Below the pieces are notes generated by a model. It worked only from the letters and a program-made list of their open reading frames with translations, searched no databases and had not been told where the DNA came from. Source: Desemzia sp. RIT 804 (GTDB lineage Bacteria > Bacillota > Bacilli > Lactobacillales > Carnobacteriaceae). Taken from it: a stretch of DNA of 64,000 nucleotides. Below are positions 19,707 to 27,631 of this stretch, one piece after another. The position numbers were made by a program, and so were the translations under genes. Location: contig NZ_JAFEMV010000004.1 in NCBI RefSeq assembly GCF_016892605.1, forward strand, positions 186,001 through 250,000. Reading direction: 5' to 3'. Numbering within the stretch: position 1 is the first letter of the stretch; each line of letters starts with the position of its first letter.

Positions 19707-21170
19707 CTACATATTTTGTATGATCTCTTGTATATTCTTCTGATCAAACGGTGACAAGATCTCGGAAAGTACATAGACTTTGGCTTTGCCGTAGTGGTCT
19801 TTTTGTCCTTTTGGTACGTTGGTCAGGATCAGGTCGTAGTCTTTTTTTGGATTGTATTTTTCAATGTGTGTGCCGTTGATGTGTTGCATGTTCATCACAA
19901 GCAGCTGGTTCAGGGCTTTGGTGTAGATGCTTTCCATTTTTAGGTCAATCCCGATTTGCAGGATGGTCGCTGTTTGGAAAGTGACGATGGCTAGGAGACT
20001 GACGTATTTTAACAACTCCATTTTTAATAGCGTGTCGCCGGCTGTTTCTTCGATGCTTAATTTGCCTATGCTGATGTCGCGTAATTGTTTGGCGAAGGAC
20101 AACAGGTCTTTTCCGGTGAACTTTTTCTCTTTGGCTAGGATGGCGTCGTAGTCATAGATTTCGATGTCTCCTTTGAAAAAGTACATCCGGGTATGGATTT
20201 GCGAGAGGAAATAGTACATCTCCCGCTCCAACATATAAGGCAATTTGCGCAAATTGTATTGGATGATGATCGTCTCTACAATATAGGTATCCAGAGCGGC
20301 TGTCGGAGTCCTTCTGCCGCGAAGGAGCGTGTACTCGTGGAAGTCATTTTCAGAAAGGATCGGGAAAGCCAGTAGAAAAATGAAGTGCATCATTCCCTCT
20401 TCTTCATCAACTTCAATCGAATAGCGGCTGAAGAAGCGCAGTACCATCGTACGGACTTTGTGGTACATCGGATCTTCGTGGTAGGGTTCCATTTGCTGGT
20501 GTAAGGTTTTGTAGACTTTAGACCGGCTGTTGACGCGGTTTTTGCTGATATGGAACCAGACACCAATACGTTGTTTGCTTTCGGGATCCAATGTGGCTTG
20601 CAGGAAATTTTCCATCGCTTGGGTCATGCGTTCGACTTGGTCGTCATTTTTTCTAGAGGCCAGAGCACTTTTATCAGCGATATACCAGTAAAATTGGTAG
20701 TAGAAATAGCGTATCTGCAGCTCTTCTCCTTGTAAGCGGCCGTTGCGGATCTTGATCTGAAATTCTTTCAGGTAGCTGTTCAACTCTTTGATTTTGCGAA
20801 ACAAAGAAGACTCACTGACAGTCAATTTCTGAGCTAATTGAGTGATCGTGAATTCTTGGTGTTCGTATAAATAGCTGATGATGCTTACTTTGATCGATTG
20901 CCTGAGATAGTGCTGGTAAATTTGCTCCAAGGAAAATTCATGACCCATAAACAAAGAGATCATATGTCCGTCGTAATCAATGCGTACATTTGACGAAATC
21001 GATTGAAAGCGGAATGTGATGGCTTCTAGATCCTTATCCAGAGATGCTTTGGAGATGTCTAGATGGTCAACCATCTCTGTATACCCCACTTGCCCTCCGC
21101 TTAAGACGAGTTTTTGAAAAATAGTGATTTCTCTGATTTCGTGCTTTTCTAAGAAATTTTCAATCTTCAT
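19707..21170 (-). CDS. Mga-family transcriptional regulator
   Basis: About 487 residues. Two N-terminal helix-turn-helix segments can be seen: GYTEMVDHLDISKASLDKDL near residue 30 and FTITQLAQKLTVSESSLFRK near 110, the HTH-Mga arrangement. A long helical central part resembling PRD-like Mga/AtxA domains follows, then a short C-terminal EIIB-like segment (DLILTNVPKGQKDHYGKAKV near 460). Such regulators respond to PTS phosphorylation state. I use the ATG at 21170, which follows GGTGGGG; a GTG lies two codons upstream. The start overlaps the end of the flavoprotein gene, so the pair is co-translated. Confidence 0.78.
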   Translation of the reverse strand: MKIENFLEKHEIREITIFQKLVLSGGQVGYTEMVDHLDISKASLDKDLEAITFRFQSISSNVRIDYDGHMISLFMGHEFSLEQIYQHYLRQSIKVSIISYLYEHQEFTITQLAQKLTVSESSLFRKIKELNSYLKEFQIKIRNGRLQGEELQIRYFYYQFYWYIADKSALASRKNDDQVERMTQAMENFLQATLDPESKQRIGVWFHISKNRVNSRSKVYKTLHQQMEPYHEDPMYHKVRTMVLRFFSRYSIEVDEEEGMMHFIFLLAFPILSENDFHEYTLLRGRRTPTAALDTYIVETIIIQYNLRKLPYMLEREMYYFLSQIHTRMYFFKGDIEIYDYDAILAKEKKFTGKDLLSFAKQLRDISIGKLSIEETAGDTLLKMELLKYVSLLAIVTFQTATILQIGIDLKMESIYTKALNQLLVMNMQHINGTHIEKYNPKKDYDLILTNVPKGQKDHYGKAKVYVLSEILSPFDQKNIQEIIQNM

Positions 21171-22494
21171 AAGCACCCCACCTTACATCAGGCCAAGTAA
21201 CTAAGTTCGTTGTTTCAATAAGGTTGGTGTAGACCGGATGGAAAAAGAAATCTTTCTGCATCAAGTCTTCTAACGTTTGGTTGGTTTGAATAGCTAGAGC
21301 GAGTGTATTGATTTTATCTAATATATTGGCTTTGGACAGCAGCTGAGCGCCTAATAAAACGCGGCTTTCTTTGTCGTAGATAAATTTGACGGTAGCCGTT
21401 TCAGCTGTCGGCAAACTACTCAGCTTGATCTTTTGACGAACTGCGCTGACCGGATGGGTATAAAACAAGCTTTCTTCTTCGGTCATCCCGGTGCTGGCGA
21501 TGTAATAGTCAAAAGCCGACGTTCCGATCGTGCGCAATGAACCTTTGAACGGCAATATCGGTTCAACTAGATTGGCCGCAGCAACCATTCCTGTCCGGAT
21601 AGCATTGTTGATCAGCGGAATATAGAACGTATCTTTGTCGACTCCAAATTGCAATTGGATACAGTCTCCAACTGCAAAGACATCTTTTTCAGAAGTCCTC
21701 AAATACCGATCCACCACGATGGTATGATCGGTGTGCAATTTGATTTGGTCGCCTAAAAACCTTAAGTCTGGTCGAACATTTACAGCTAATATGGCCGTGT
21801 CGCTGACGATGGATTCATTCAGCAGATGCGCTACCACCGTTTCGTCCGTTTCTTCTACACTGGAGACGGTCTGATTTAGGTGCAGAGTGACACCAGACTT
21901 TTCCATCTCTGCTTGCAGCGGTTCGATCATTTCTTTATCAAAATATTTGAACAAGACATAATCCATATTTTCGATCAACGTAACTTGTTTCCCATTTTTT
22001 TGCAGCAGATCAGCTGCTTCTACCCCGATTTGGCCGCCGCCGATAATAGTGACTTGTTGGCTATTGTTTAGTTTTTCCAAAGCATCTTCCGCTTCGTGAA
22101 ATCGCTTGTATTTCAGCACACGAGTGGTGTCACAGCCTGATATTTTTTGCGACAACTGGCTCGATCCGGTCGCGATGATCAATTTGTCATACACTAAAGT
22201 ATCTTCCCCAGCTGGACTTTGATACGAGACTTGCTTCTGGGCAACATCGACTCTCTCGACTTCCGATGACAAATGAATCTGGATACGTTGCTGTTGCAGT
22301 TGTTCTTCCGTGATAAAAGAAGCTTCCTCTAATGAAGCAATTTTTTTGTCCAAGTACAAATGCAAACCATTGGGAATATATCCCAGCTTAGACTGCTTCT
22401 CCAACAAAATGATCTCGGCTTGCTTAAATTTCTTCCGCACCTCTAAAGCCGCAGCAACCCCAGCAAAAGAGGCACCAATAATGGCTACTCTCAT
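21160..22494 (-). CDS. FAD/NAD-dependent oxidoreductase of the NADH oxidase/CoA-disulfide reductase family, lacking Cys42
   Basis: A 444-residue flavoprotein with FAD site VAIIGASFAGVAAALEV at the start, NAD site VTIIGGGQIGVEAADLL near 150, the VFAVGDC motif near 271 and a C-terminal dimerisation domain. In H2O-forming NADH oxidases, NADH peroxidases and CoA-disulfide reductases, a redox Cys lies at position 42 (SFxxCG). Here the matching segment reads YIPNGLHLYL, with Asn at residue 42, so sulfenic acid or disulfide chemistry is unlikely. It may form H2O2, use another acceptor or act as a sensor for the coupled Mga-type regulator. The start follows GGGGAG. Confidence 0.8.
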   Translation of the reverse strand: MRVAIIGASFAGVAAALEVRKKFKQAEIILLEKQSKLGYIPNGLHLYLDKKIASLEEASFITEEQLQQQRIQIHLSSEVERVDVAQKQVSYQSPAGEDTLVYDKLIIATGSSQLSQKISGCDTTRVLKYKRFHEAEDALEKLNNSQQVTIIGGGQIGVEAADLLQKNGKQVTLIENMDYVLFKYFDKEMIEPLQAEMEKSGVTLHLNQTVSSVEETDETVVAHLLNESIVSDTAILAVNVRPDLRFLGDQIKLHTDHTIVVDRYLRTSEKDVFAVGDCIQLQFGVDKDTFYIPLINNAIRTGMVAAANLVEPILPFKGSLRTIGTSAFDYYIASTGMTEEESLFYTHPVSAVRQKIKLSSLPTAETATVKFIYDKESRVLLGAQLLSKANILDKINTLALAIQTNQTLEDLMQKDFFFHPVYTNLIETTNLVTWPDVRWGAYED

Positions 22495-22582
22495 ATAGAT
22501 ACTCCCCTAGTTGATTTCTTAGATTTAGTATAGCACTTTATAAGAGCGTGAAAAAGGCGGTTAGCTCTCCGGACAGCAAGGC

Positions 22583-22621
22583 GATTCAAACCTTAGGTGC
22601 TCTTTACCTAAGATTTGAATC
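22583..22621. repeat. 16-bp inverted repeat at the edge of the repeat island
   Basis: GATTCAAACCTTAGGT and ACCTAAGATTTGAATC are separated by 7 nt (14 of 16 pairs). It sits next to the solo family B element and may mark its boundary or be a terminator-like structure. Confidence 0.5.
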
Positions 22622-22628
22622 TGGAAGC

Positions 22629-22886
22629 CCTGTTAGGTAAGGAGTAGGTGCCTTTAGGAGTGCTCAGAATTAGGCTTAAGGCATTAACTAGACAAGTAAG
22701 AGCCTTTAGGAGATTTAACAACTAATCTAAAGGCACTAACTAACTAAGCAGCGTCCTTTAGAAGAACTCTAAGCTAGTCTAAAGGCACTAACTAAGCAAA
22801 TAGCCCATCTTTAGACACTCAACCAACCTCAATTCAACCCCAAATTCAACAATTCAGGCGCCATCTCTTATATAAGCTGGACCCAA
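22629..22886 (-). repeat. Family B repeat, solo copy in inverse orientation
   Basis: This stretch is the reverse complement of about 256 bp of the 343-bp unit tandemly repeated at 28.6-29.9 kb. It starts with GGGTCCAGCTTATATAAG (read on the minus strand) and contains three GCCTTTAG/CTAAAGG palindromes. It lacks the 87-bp linker found between units there and no NERD gene is attached. Orientation is opposite to the 28.6 kb array. Confidence 0.85.
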
Positions 22887-22980
22887 TCGCCTTACTGGGA
22901 GCAAGAGCTGCCTTTTGCAACGCGTTTAAGAAGAGCGTGGAGCAAAACGCGACTAAGAAGAACGTGAAAAAGCGTTCAGC

Positions 22981-23375
22981 TCTCCTTTTAAAGGATCATG
23001 GATGCTCGCGAGGAGATTGGTAGTCGATTACTTGACTTGTGGGAACAAAATACTTGCGGTAAGTCAGGTACAGACCGTTTATCACCCCACGTGTTGCCCC
23101 AAACTTCATACCTAGGCTAGCCTAGGAGCTTTTCAATAAGAAATTTTTCGCCCCGCGAAAAATCTCCTTTTTAAAAGGGTCCAAGTGCTCGCGAGAAGGT
23201 TTGTAGTCGATTACTTGACTTGTCAGTATCAAAATAAGCGTCACAAGTCAGATAACTCTATCTTTCCTGACTTGTGAGCGCCAAAATACTCGCCACAAGT
23301 CAGGTACAGACGTTTATCCCCTCCGTGTTGTTCCTATCTTCATACCTGCGTTAATCTAAGAACTTTTCAATCGGA
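22981..23375 (+). repeat. Family E repeat, two direct units with ACAAGTCAG palindromes
   Basis: Two units (22981-23150 and 23164-23375) align over most of their length: CTCCTTTTAAAGG, GCTCGCGAG, TAGTCGATTACTTGACTTGT, GTCAGGTACAGAC, CTTCATACCT and CTTTTCAAT occur in the same order in both. The second carries two palindromes of the form CTGACTTGT...ACAAGTCAG, whose GACTTGT left arms at 23217 and 23269 are 52 bp apart; the first carries one. No open frame of note. No NERD gene is adjacent. Confidence 0.8.
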
Positions 23376-23403
23376 GTGAGAGCTCCGAACGCACTGTATT
23401 TAA

Positions 23404-23436
23404 AAAGGAGTTGCGACTTTTTGTCGCAACTCCTTT
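23404..23436. terminator. Strong intrinsic terminator
   Basis: A perfect 14-bp stem (AAAGGAGTTGCGAC / GTCGCAACTCCTTT) with a 5-T loop. On the minus strand it is followed by CTTTTTAAAT, so it probably ends the transcript of the 23527-23820 gene. Confidence 0.75.
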
Positions 23437-23526
23437 GATGACTTAATTTGTTCAAAAACAGCTCCACAATAGGAACACATTTTTGCTTATCTATACTTTT
23501 TTTAGTGCCTTTCGGTTAAAATGACC

Positions 23527-23820
23527 TTAAGTCGCTTCTAACGAAATATTTAACGGAATGGTGCGAATAAGCTGTTCAACATTGTTTGTCAGAACAATAA
23601 AATCGATTTCCTTAGTGTTCCAACTAAGTAAGTCGTAGATAGAGTACCCGTTCTTACGTAATACTCCGTCTAAAGGGCAATCTATTTCACCGTCTGCATT
23701 GATCAGAACATCGGCATTATCGACTTTCAAATGCACGATTTTATCTTTTGCTTTCACGACATACGAGTACTTTTTAGCGGAGTCGTGCTCGGATTTTTCT
23801 AAATTGTCCTCCGTTTCCAT
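23527..23820 (-). CDS. Small protein of unknown function, divergent from the Rgg-type regulator
   Basis: A 97-residue acidic, soluble protein with no recognised family: charged N-terminus (METEDNLEKSEHDSAKKYSY), then a predicted beta-rich part (VHLKVDNADVLINADGEI, EIDFIVLTNNVEQLIRTIPL). The ATG at 23820 follows AGGTG at a workable distance; an in-frame GTG is 9 nt upstream. It has its own terminator at 23404. Because it is transcribed away from the neighbouring Rgg-type regulator it is a candidate target of it, though no pheromone-like features are seen. Coding status is supported by length, ribosome site and terminator only. Confidence 0.55.
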   Translation of the reverse strand: METEDNLEKSEHDSAKKYSYVVKAKDKIVHLKVDNADVLINADGEIDCPLDGVLRKNGYSIYDLLSWNTKEIDFIVLTNNVEQLIRTIPLNISLEAT

Positions 23821-23982
23821 ACGCGTCACCTGCTTTCTTGTCCATAACCTATGACGAGACAGTTGTTCGCTCTTGGTCTGTTCTCATCTGGCTAAGTAAC
23901 TTTATAACCATTATACTCAGTTTTTAATGTTTACTAACAAAAAGTTACAATAATAACAGCTAATTTTAAGGAGTTTTGTCAC

Positions 23983-24903
23983 ATGTCACTCACACATGTT
24001 TCTATAGGTGCCACATTAAAAAAAATCAGAGAAAACAAAGGCTACACCCAGAAAGAAATTTCAGACGATACTATGGCTCGTTCCACTTATACTAAATTTG
24101 AACGGAATGATATCACTCCGACATTGTCTAAATATTTGGCAATCTTGGACCATTTGGATATGCCACATGAAGAGTTTCTCTACCTTTTAAATGACTACAC
24201 TTTAGGGGAAAAAGAAACTATTCTCTATTTATTTAAACAATTAGAAAAAAAGCTAGATTTGGCATTACTGGATGAGATCATCGAAAAAGGCGAACAGCTC
24301 GTCCAAGAGCGTTACGACCAATTGATTTTGGACATCTTAAATGCTTGTCGTGGTTACAAAGTCTTGTTTCAAGAAAATGACCTGTCTAAAGCCAAAAAGC
24401 ATGCTAAAAAAGCGTGGGAACGTTTGGAAACATTAGACTATTGGTACCTGACTGAATTGCATGTCTTGAACAGTATTTTGTATGTATTCGATAGCGAAGC
24501 AGCAGTCATGCTCACAGAACAAGCTTTGTCTAATTTAAAAAGATACACTCATTTCGAAGAAGCTGCTACTTTAAAAATCAGCTTTTTGCTGCATTTGACC
24601 AATTTGCTGATGATGGACAAAAAATATGCCGAAGCCTTACCCTACCTTGAGCAAATGGAAGCCGCCAGCCGCGATTCCCAAAATCTAATAATGTGGGCGA
24701 CAGCTTTAGTGCGTAAAGAAGTCTGCCTAACTGAAACCGGCGACACCACTGAACACGGATTAATCAATAAAGCCATTCAGTTATTCGAGCTTTTAGATAA
24801 GAAAGAATTGAAATCATTGGTCGAAAAAGATCCTGAAAATTTCTACAATCTCTATGCTGCTTACCCTGCTGAGAAAATAAAAGATGAACTGACAATGAAC
24901 TAA
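23983..24903 (+). CDS. Rgg/GadR/MutR-family transcriptional regulator
   Basis: A 306-residue protein with an N-terminal XRE-type helix-turn-helix (IGATLKKIRENKGYTQKEIS, then STYTKFERNDITPT, residues 8-45), and a long all-helical C-terminal domain of TPR-like repeats, the standard Rgg layout. In streptococci and relatives such proteins bind short peptides and control neighbouring genes. The start follows AAGGAG. No short hydrophobic peptide gene was found next to it, so whether it senses a peptide is open. It ends at a bidirectional terminator. Confidence 0.82.
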   Translation: MSLTHVSIGATLKKIRENKGYTQKEISDDTMARSTYTKFERNDITPTLSKYLAILDHLDMPHEEFLYLLNDYTLGEKETILYLFKQLEKKLDLALLDEIIEKGEQLVQERYDQLILDILNACRGYKVLFQENDLSKAKKHAKKAWERLETLDYWYLTELHVLNSILYVFDSEAAVMLTEQALSNLKRYTHFEEAATLKISFLLHLTNLLMMDKKYAEALPYLEQMEAASRDSQNLIMWATALVRKEVCLTETGDTTEHGLINKAIQLFELLDKKELKSLVEKDPENFYNLYAAYPAEKIKDELTMN

Positions 24904-24941
24904 AAAAAGAGGCGGGAATACTGATTCCGCCTCTTTTTTTA
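24902..24941. terminator. Bidirectional terminator between rgg-type gene and membrane protein gene
   Basis: AAAAAAAGAGGCGG pairs with CCGCCTCTTTTTTT, giving T runs on both strands. The flanking genes converge here. Confidence 0.9.
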
Positions 24942-24971
24942 GTTTATATTGTTTTTCTGGTGTTTCTTAGG

Positions 24972-26030
24972 TTACATTTTTTCTTCATTACGGCCTCTTA
25001 CGAAATTTGAACCCCATAGCCCAGCGAATGAAGTTAAGATCATTCCTACTAGTAAAGCAATGAATCCCCAGATAGAAGCTTTAGCCGTTGCATCTGCAGC
25101 TTGTTCTGCCTTAACCCGAGCTTCTTCTATAGTTTGATCAAGTTGTTGTTGGGCTTCCTCAATAGCTTGTTCCGCATTGTTCAATTGCGTTTGTGCTTCT
25201 TCAGAAGCAGTTTGCAATCCATTATAGATATTGTCGGTTGCTTCTTCTGCTTCTTCCTGACTTAAATCTGTATTTGATTCAATGGCATTTGCGATAGCAT
25301 CTCTATCTGCTGCGTCTGAAATAGTCTGCGCACGTTCTTGCAAAGCACTGATCGTTGAAGAAATTATCTCATCTGAATTTTCTGGATTGAGAGCCAATTC
25401 TTTACCGGCATTTGTAATGTCATCTTGAGCTCCTTCTAACTGACCATTGATGTAATCAGGTTGCAATTCAGGAACATCTGTATCTTGTAAAACTTCACTG
25501 ATTTGACCTTCGAGTTCTTGTGTGTCGACATCCTCAACATTTCCCACGATTTGATCAAAGCTGCTGGAAACTAAATCTCCGGCACCAGATATGACTGTTT
25601 CCACACCTTGTCCAGCTACTGAAAAAACGCTGCCTAATGCAGAACCGACTGCTGAGAAAATACCTGCTGTTGCATAAGAAAGAACGAGTAATAATACCAG
25701 TACACTTGTAGCCCATGTAAGAAAACCGTGTACAAACCCAACGCGACGTGCTGTAACACCAGAAACAAAACCAGCGGCTAATAATGAAAGAATAAATGAA
25801 ATAACTGTCCAAATCATAAGTCCTGTACCAACACCATCAAACGGTTGACTTGAAGTAGGTTCAACTGTTCCAAAACCAATAGCTGAAGCGATCATCGACA
25901 AAGTGAGCAACACAGCTAAAAACGTCACCACTCCTGCGATAACAGCAGACCAGGATATATTATAACCGGCTTCTTCTTTATCCTCTACAACGAGATGTCT
26001 TAACCCTTTGCGACCCTTATCTTGTTTCAT
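24972..26030 (-). CDS. Membrane protein with acidic coiled-coil domain, unknown function
   Basis: 352 residues: a short basic N-terminus, three membrane helices (about residues 28-50, 70-93, 100-125), then a glycine- and serine-rich segment. An acidic, Ala/Gln/Glu-rich helical region (about 160-320, e.g. EEAQTQLNNAEQAIEEAQQQ) follows, and a last helix (about 325-345) ends in a basic tail. The helical region probably lies outside the cell or forms a coiled coil. Similar proteins are annotated only as membrane proteins in lactic acid bacteria as far as I know. The start follows GGAGTGGAGAG. The function is unknown. Confidence 0.7.
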   Translation of the reverse strand: MKQDKGRKGLRHLVVEDKEEAGYNISWSAVIAGVVTFLAVLLTLSMIASAIGFGTVEPTSSQPFDGVGTGLMIWTVISFILSLLAAGFVSGVTARRVGFVHGFLTWATSVLVLLLVLSYATAGIFSAVGSALGSVFSVAGQGVETVISGAGDLVSSSFDQIVGNVEDVDTQELEGQISEVLQDTDVPELQPDYINGQLEGAQDDITNAGKELALNPENSDEIISSTISALQERAQTISDAADRDAIANAIESNTDLSQEEAEEATDNIYNGLQTASEEAQTQLNNAEQAIEEAQQQLDQTIEEARVKAEQAADATAKASIWGFIALLVGMILTSFAGLWGSNFVRGRNEEKM

Positions 26031-26155
26031 CTCTCTCCACTCCTTTATATTTTATGAAACATTACCTGTTCACTTACTTAGTCTAGAGACATTCACAAAG
26101 TTACTCAAAGAATATGCTTATAGATTCTGCTATTCTGTCTTTTAAAAAACAAAAA

Positions 26156-26184
26156 AGAAAGACTGGATAAATCCCAGTCTTTCT
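26156..26184 (-). terminator. Terminator after yabR
   Basis: AGAAAGACTGG pairs with CCAGTCTTTCT (11 bp, 7-nt loop), with TTTTTT following on the minus strand. It lies 39 bp after the yabR stop. Confidence 0.8.
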
Positions 26185-26222
26185 AGCGTTTTATAGGTTA
26201 AATTTTCTTTTAGATTCGGATA

Positions 26223-26762
26223 CTAATTACGGCGTCCGCCGCGTCCGCCACGTTTGCCTTCAGTATTGCGTTTTAGAGAAGTTAAACGATCGTCACTATC
26301 TTTCAAGAAAGAACTCATCAATGTATCAAAGTCTTCTTTTCTATCTTTTGGAGCGTAAGAAGAACGATTGGATTTTTGGTATCCTTGTCCTCTTGAACTT
26401 CCTCTATCATTGCTACGCGTATAATTACTGCTTGGTCTTGAACTAGAGCTTGGTCGACTGCTTGAGCTAGGACCTGTACTTGTACTTGGTCTGCTGCTTG
26501 GAGTGCTTGTTTCAGTTTCTGCTGGTTGATCAACTGCTTTACGGATAGATAGACCGATTTTGCCATCAGTTCCGATTGTTAACACCTTAACTGTAACTTC
26601 ATCCCCAACGCTTAATACATCATGAATGTCTTTTACGAAACTGTCAGAAATCTCACTAATATGAACCAACCCTGTTTTTCCATTTCCCAAATCAATAAAC
26701 GCACCAAAATTTGTTATTCCCGTTACTTTTCCCGGGACCTTATTACCGACTTCAATTGACAT
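26223..26762 (-). CDS. yabR: S1-domain RNA-binding protein (YabR/CvfD type)
   Basis: The first 70 residues are one S1 domain (GNKVPGKVTGITNFGAFIDLGNGKTGLVHISEIS, then VGDEVTVKVLTIGTDGKIGLSIRKA). The rest is a low-complexity Ser/Pro/Arg-rich tail ending in KRGGRGGRRN, which likely adds nonspecific RNA affinity. Relatives (YabR, YugI, CvfD) bind ribosomes or mRNA and affect translation under stress. I use the ATG at 26762: the reading frame opens 12 codons earlier, but an AAGGAGG lies within that extension. It follows divIC, as in Bacillus, but the next expected gene (tilS) is absent. Confidence 0.86.
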   Translation of the reverse strand: MSIEVGNKVPGKVTGITNFGAFIDLGNGKTGLVHISEISDSFVKDIHDVLSVGDEVTVKVLTIGTDGKIGLSIRKAVDQPAETETSTPSSRPSTSTGPSSSSRPSSSSRPSSNYTRSNDRGSSRGQGYQKSNRSSYAPKDRKEDFDTLMSSFLKDSDDRLTSLKRNTEGKRGGRGGRRN

Positions 26763-26883
26763 ATATACTTCATTTCCTCCTTGGATACTAGTAACCACAT
26801 TATACCATTGTCTTTCCTACATATAAAGTGTTTTATCAGCAGGACCTCTGATTTCGACGTCTTTTGTCACATTTTATGACGTT

Positions 26884-27336
26884 TTATTCGTCACTTGCTG
26901 ATTGGTTTTCTTCGCTTTCAGCGGTATCTGCATTTTCTTTCGATTTTTCTTGTGTTTTAGCCGCGTTGTCTTCCGGGAAACTAAAAATGATTTCCCCTTC
27001 TTGGGATAAGTAATATTGACTTCTAGCTAATTTCGCTATGTAATCATCATCTTCAAGCTTTTTGACCTCGTCTTGAAGCGTCTCTTGGCGCTGCTCCACT
27101 TCTTTTAATTCCTCAGCTGAAGCCACTTTTTGATCATCTAATCCTGCTATCACTTGAGTATTCTTCACTAAATTTGATGATAATCCCACAATAAATACAC
27201 TGCTGATAGCTACAATAGCTGCAATCCGTCTTTTTTTCTGCTTTTTATATTTCGTTTCACGATGCGCTTGAACGGTTTTAGTTTGAGTGAATTCATTTTC
27301 CAATTGCGTAACATTGCCTTTTTTTCTATTTTTCAT
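26884..27336 (-). CDS. divIC: Cell division protein DivIC (septum formation initiator)
   Basis: 150 residues: a basic cytoplasmic N-terminus (to about 38), one membrane helix (IAAIVAISSVFIVGLSS, residues 39-56), an extracellular coiled coil (DQKVASAEELKEVEQRQETLQDEVKKLEDDDYIAKLAR) with the conserved end LARSQYYLSQEGEIIFSFP. It works with FtsL and DivIB in the septal complex. Normally it is read directly after rqcP (yabO). Here 2.6 kb of NERD-B and repeats lie between the two, so it needs its own promoter in the 27337-27450 region. Confidence 0.93.
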   Translation of the reverse strand: MKNRKKGNVTQLENEFTQTKTVQAHRETKYKKQKKRRIAAIVAISSVFIVGLSSNLVKNTQVIAGLDDQKVASAEELKEVEQRQETLQDEVKKLEDDDYIAKLARSQYYLSQEGEIIFSFPEDNAAKTQEKSKENADTAESEENQSASDE

Positions 27337-27631
27337 GACTCCACACCTCTTCTACTCAAATTAAGTTGCATATACCAATCTAGTGTAACAAGTTTTAGTA
27401 TTTTTTTATAATGAAACGATTTTTAAACAACATTGTATTTATCTTTTGCAAATGGGCCCTCATTAAGCGGCCTTAGCCAGGCAGCTTTTCCAAATATTCA
27501 GCTGGATCTACTATTGCCTCGACCTTGCCCACATTATACCAAGTATGCCTTTACATTTCTATGTGGAAATGAAAAAAGACTAAAATAAATAGGTCTTTTT
27601 TGCGTATACTCTTTCAAAGGGAGGTCGATAG

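Noticed and set aside
19515-19754. 79-codon hydrophobic open frame on the plus strand
   Set aside because: It runs through two hairpins and the 3' end of the Mga-type gene; its start is a TTG without a ribosome site.
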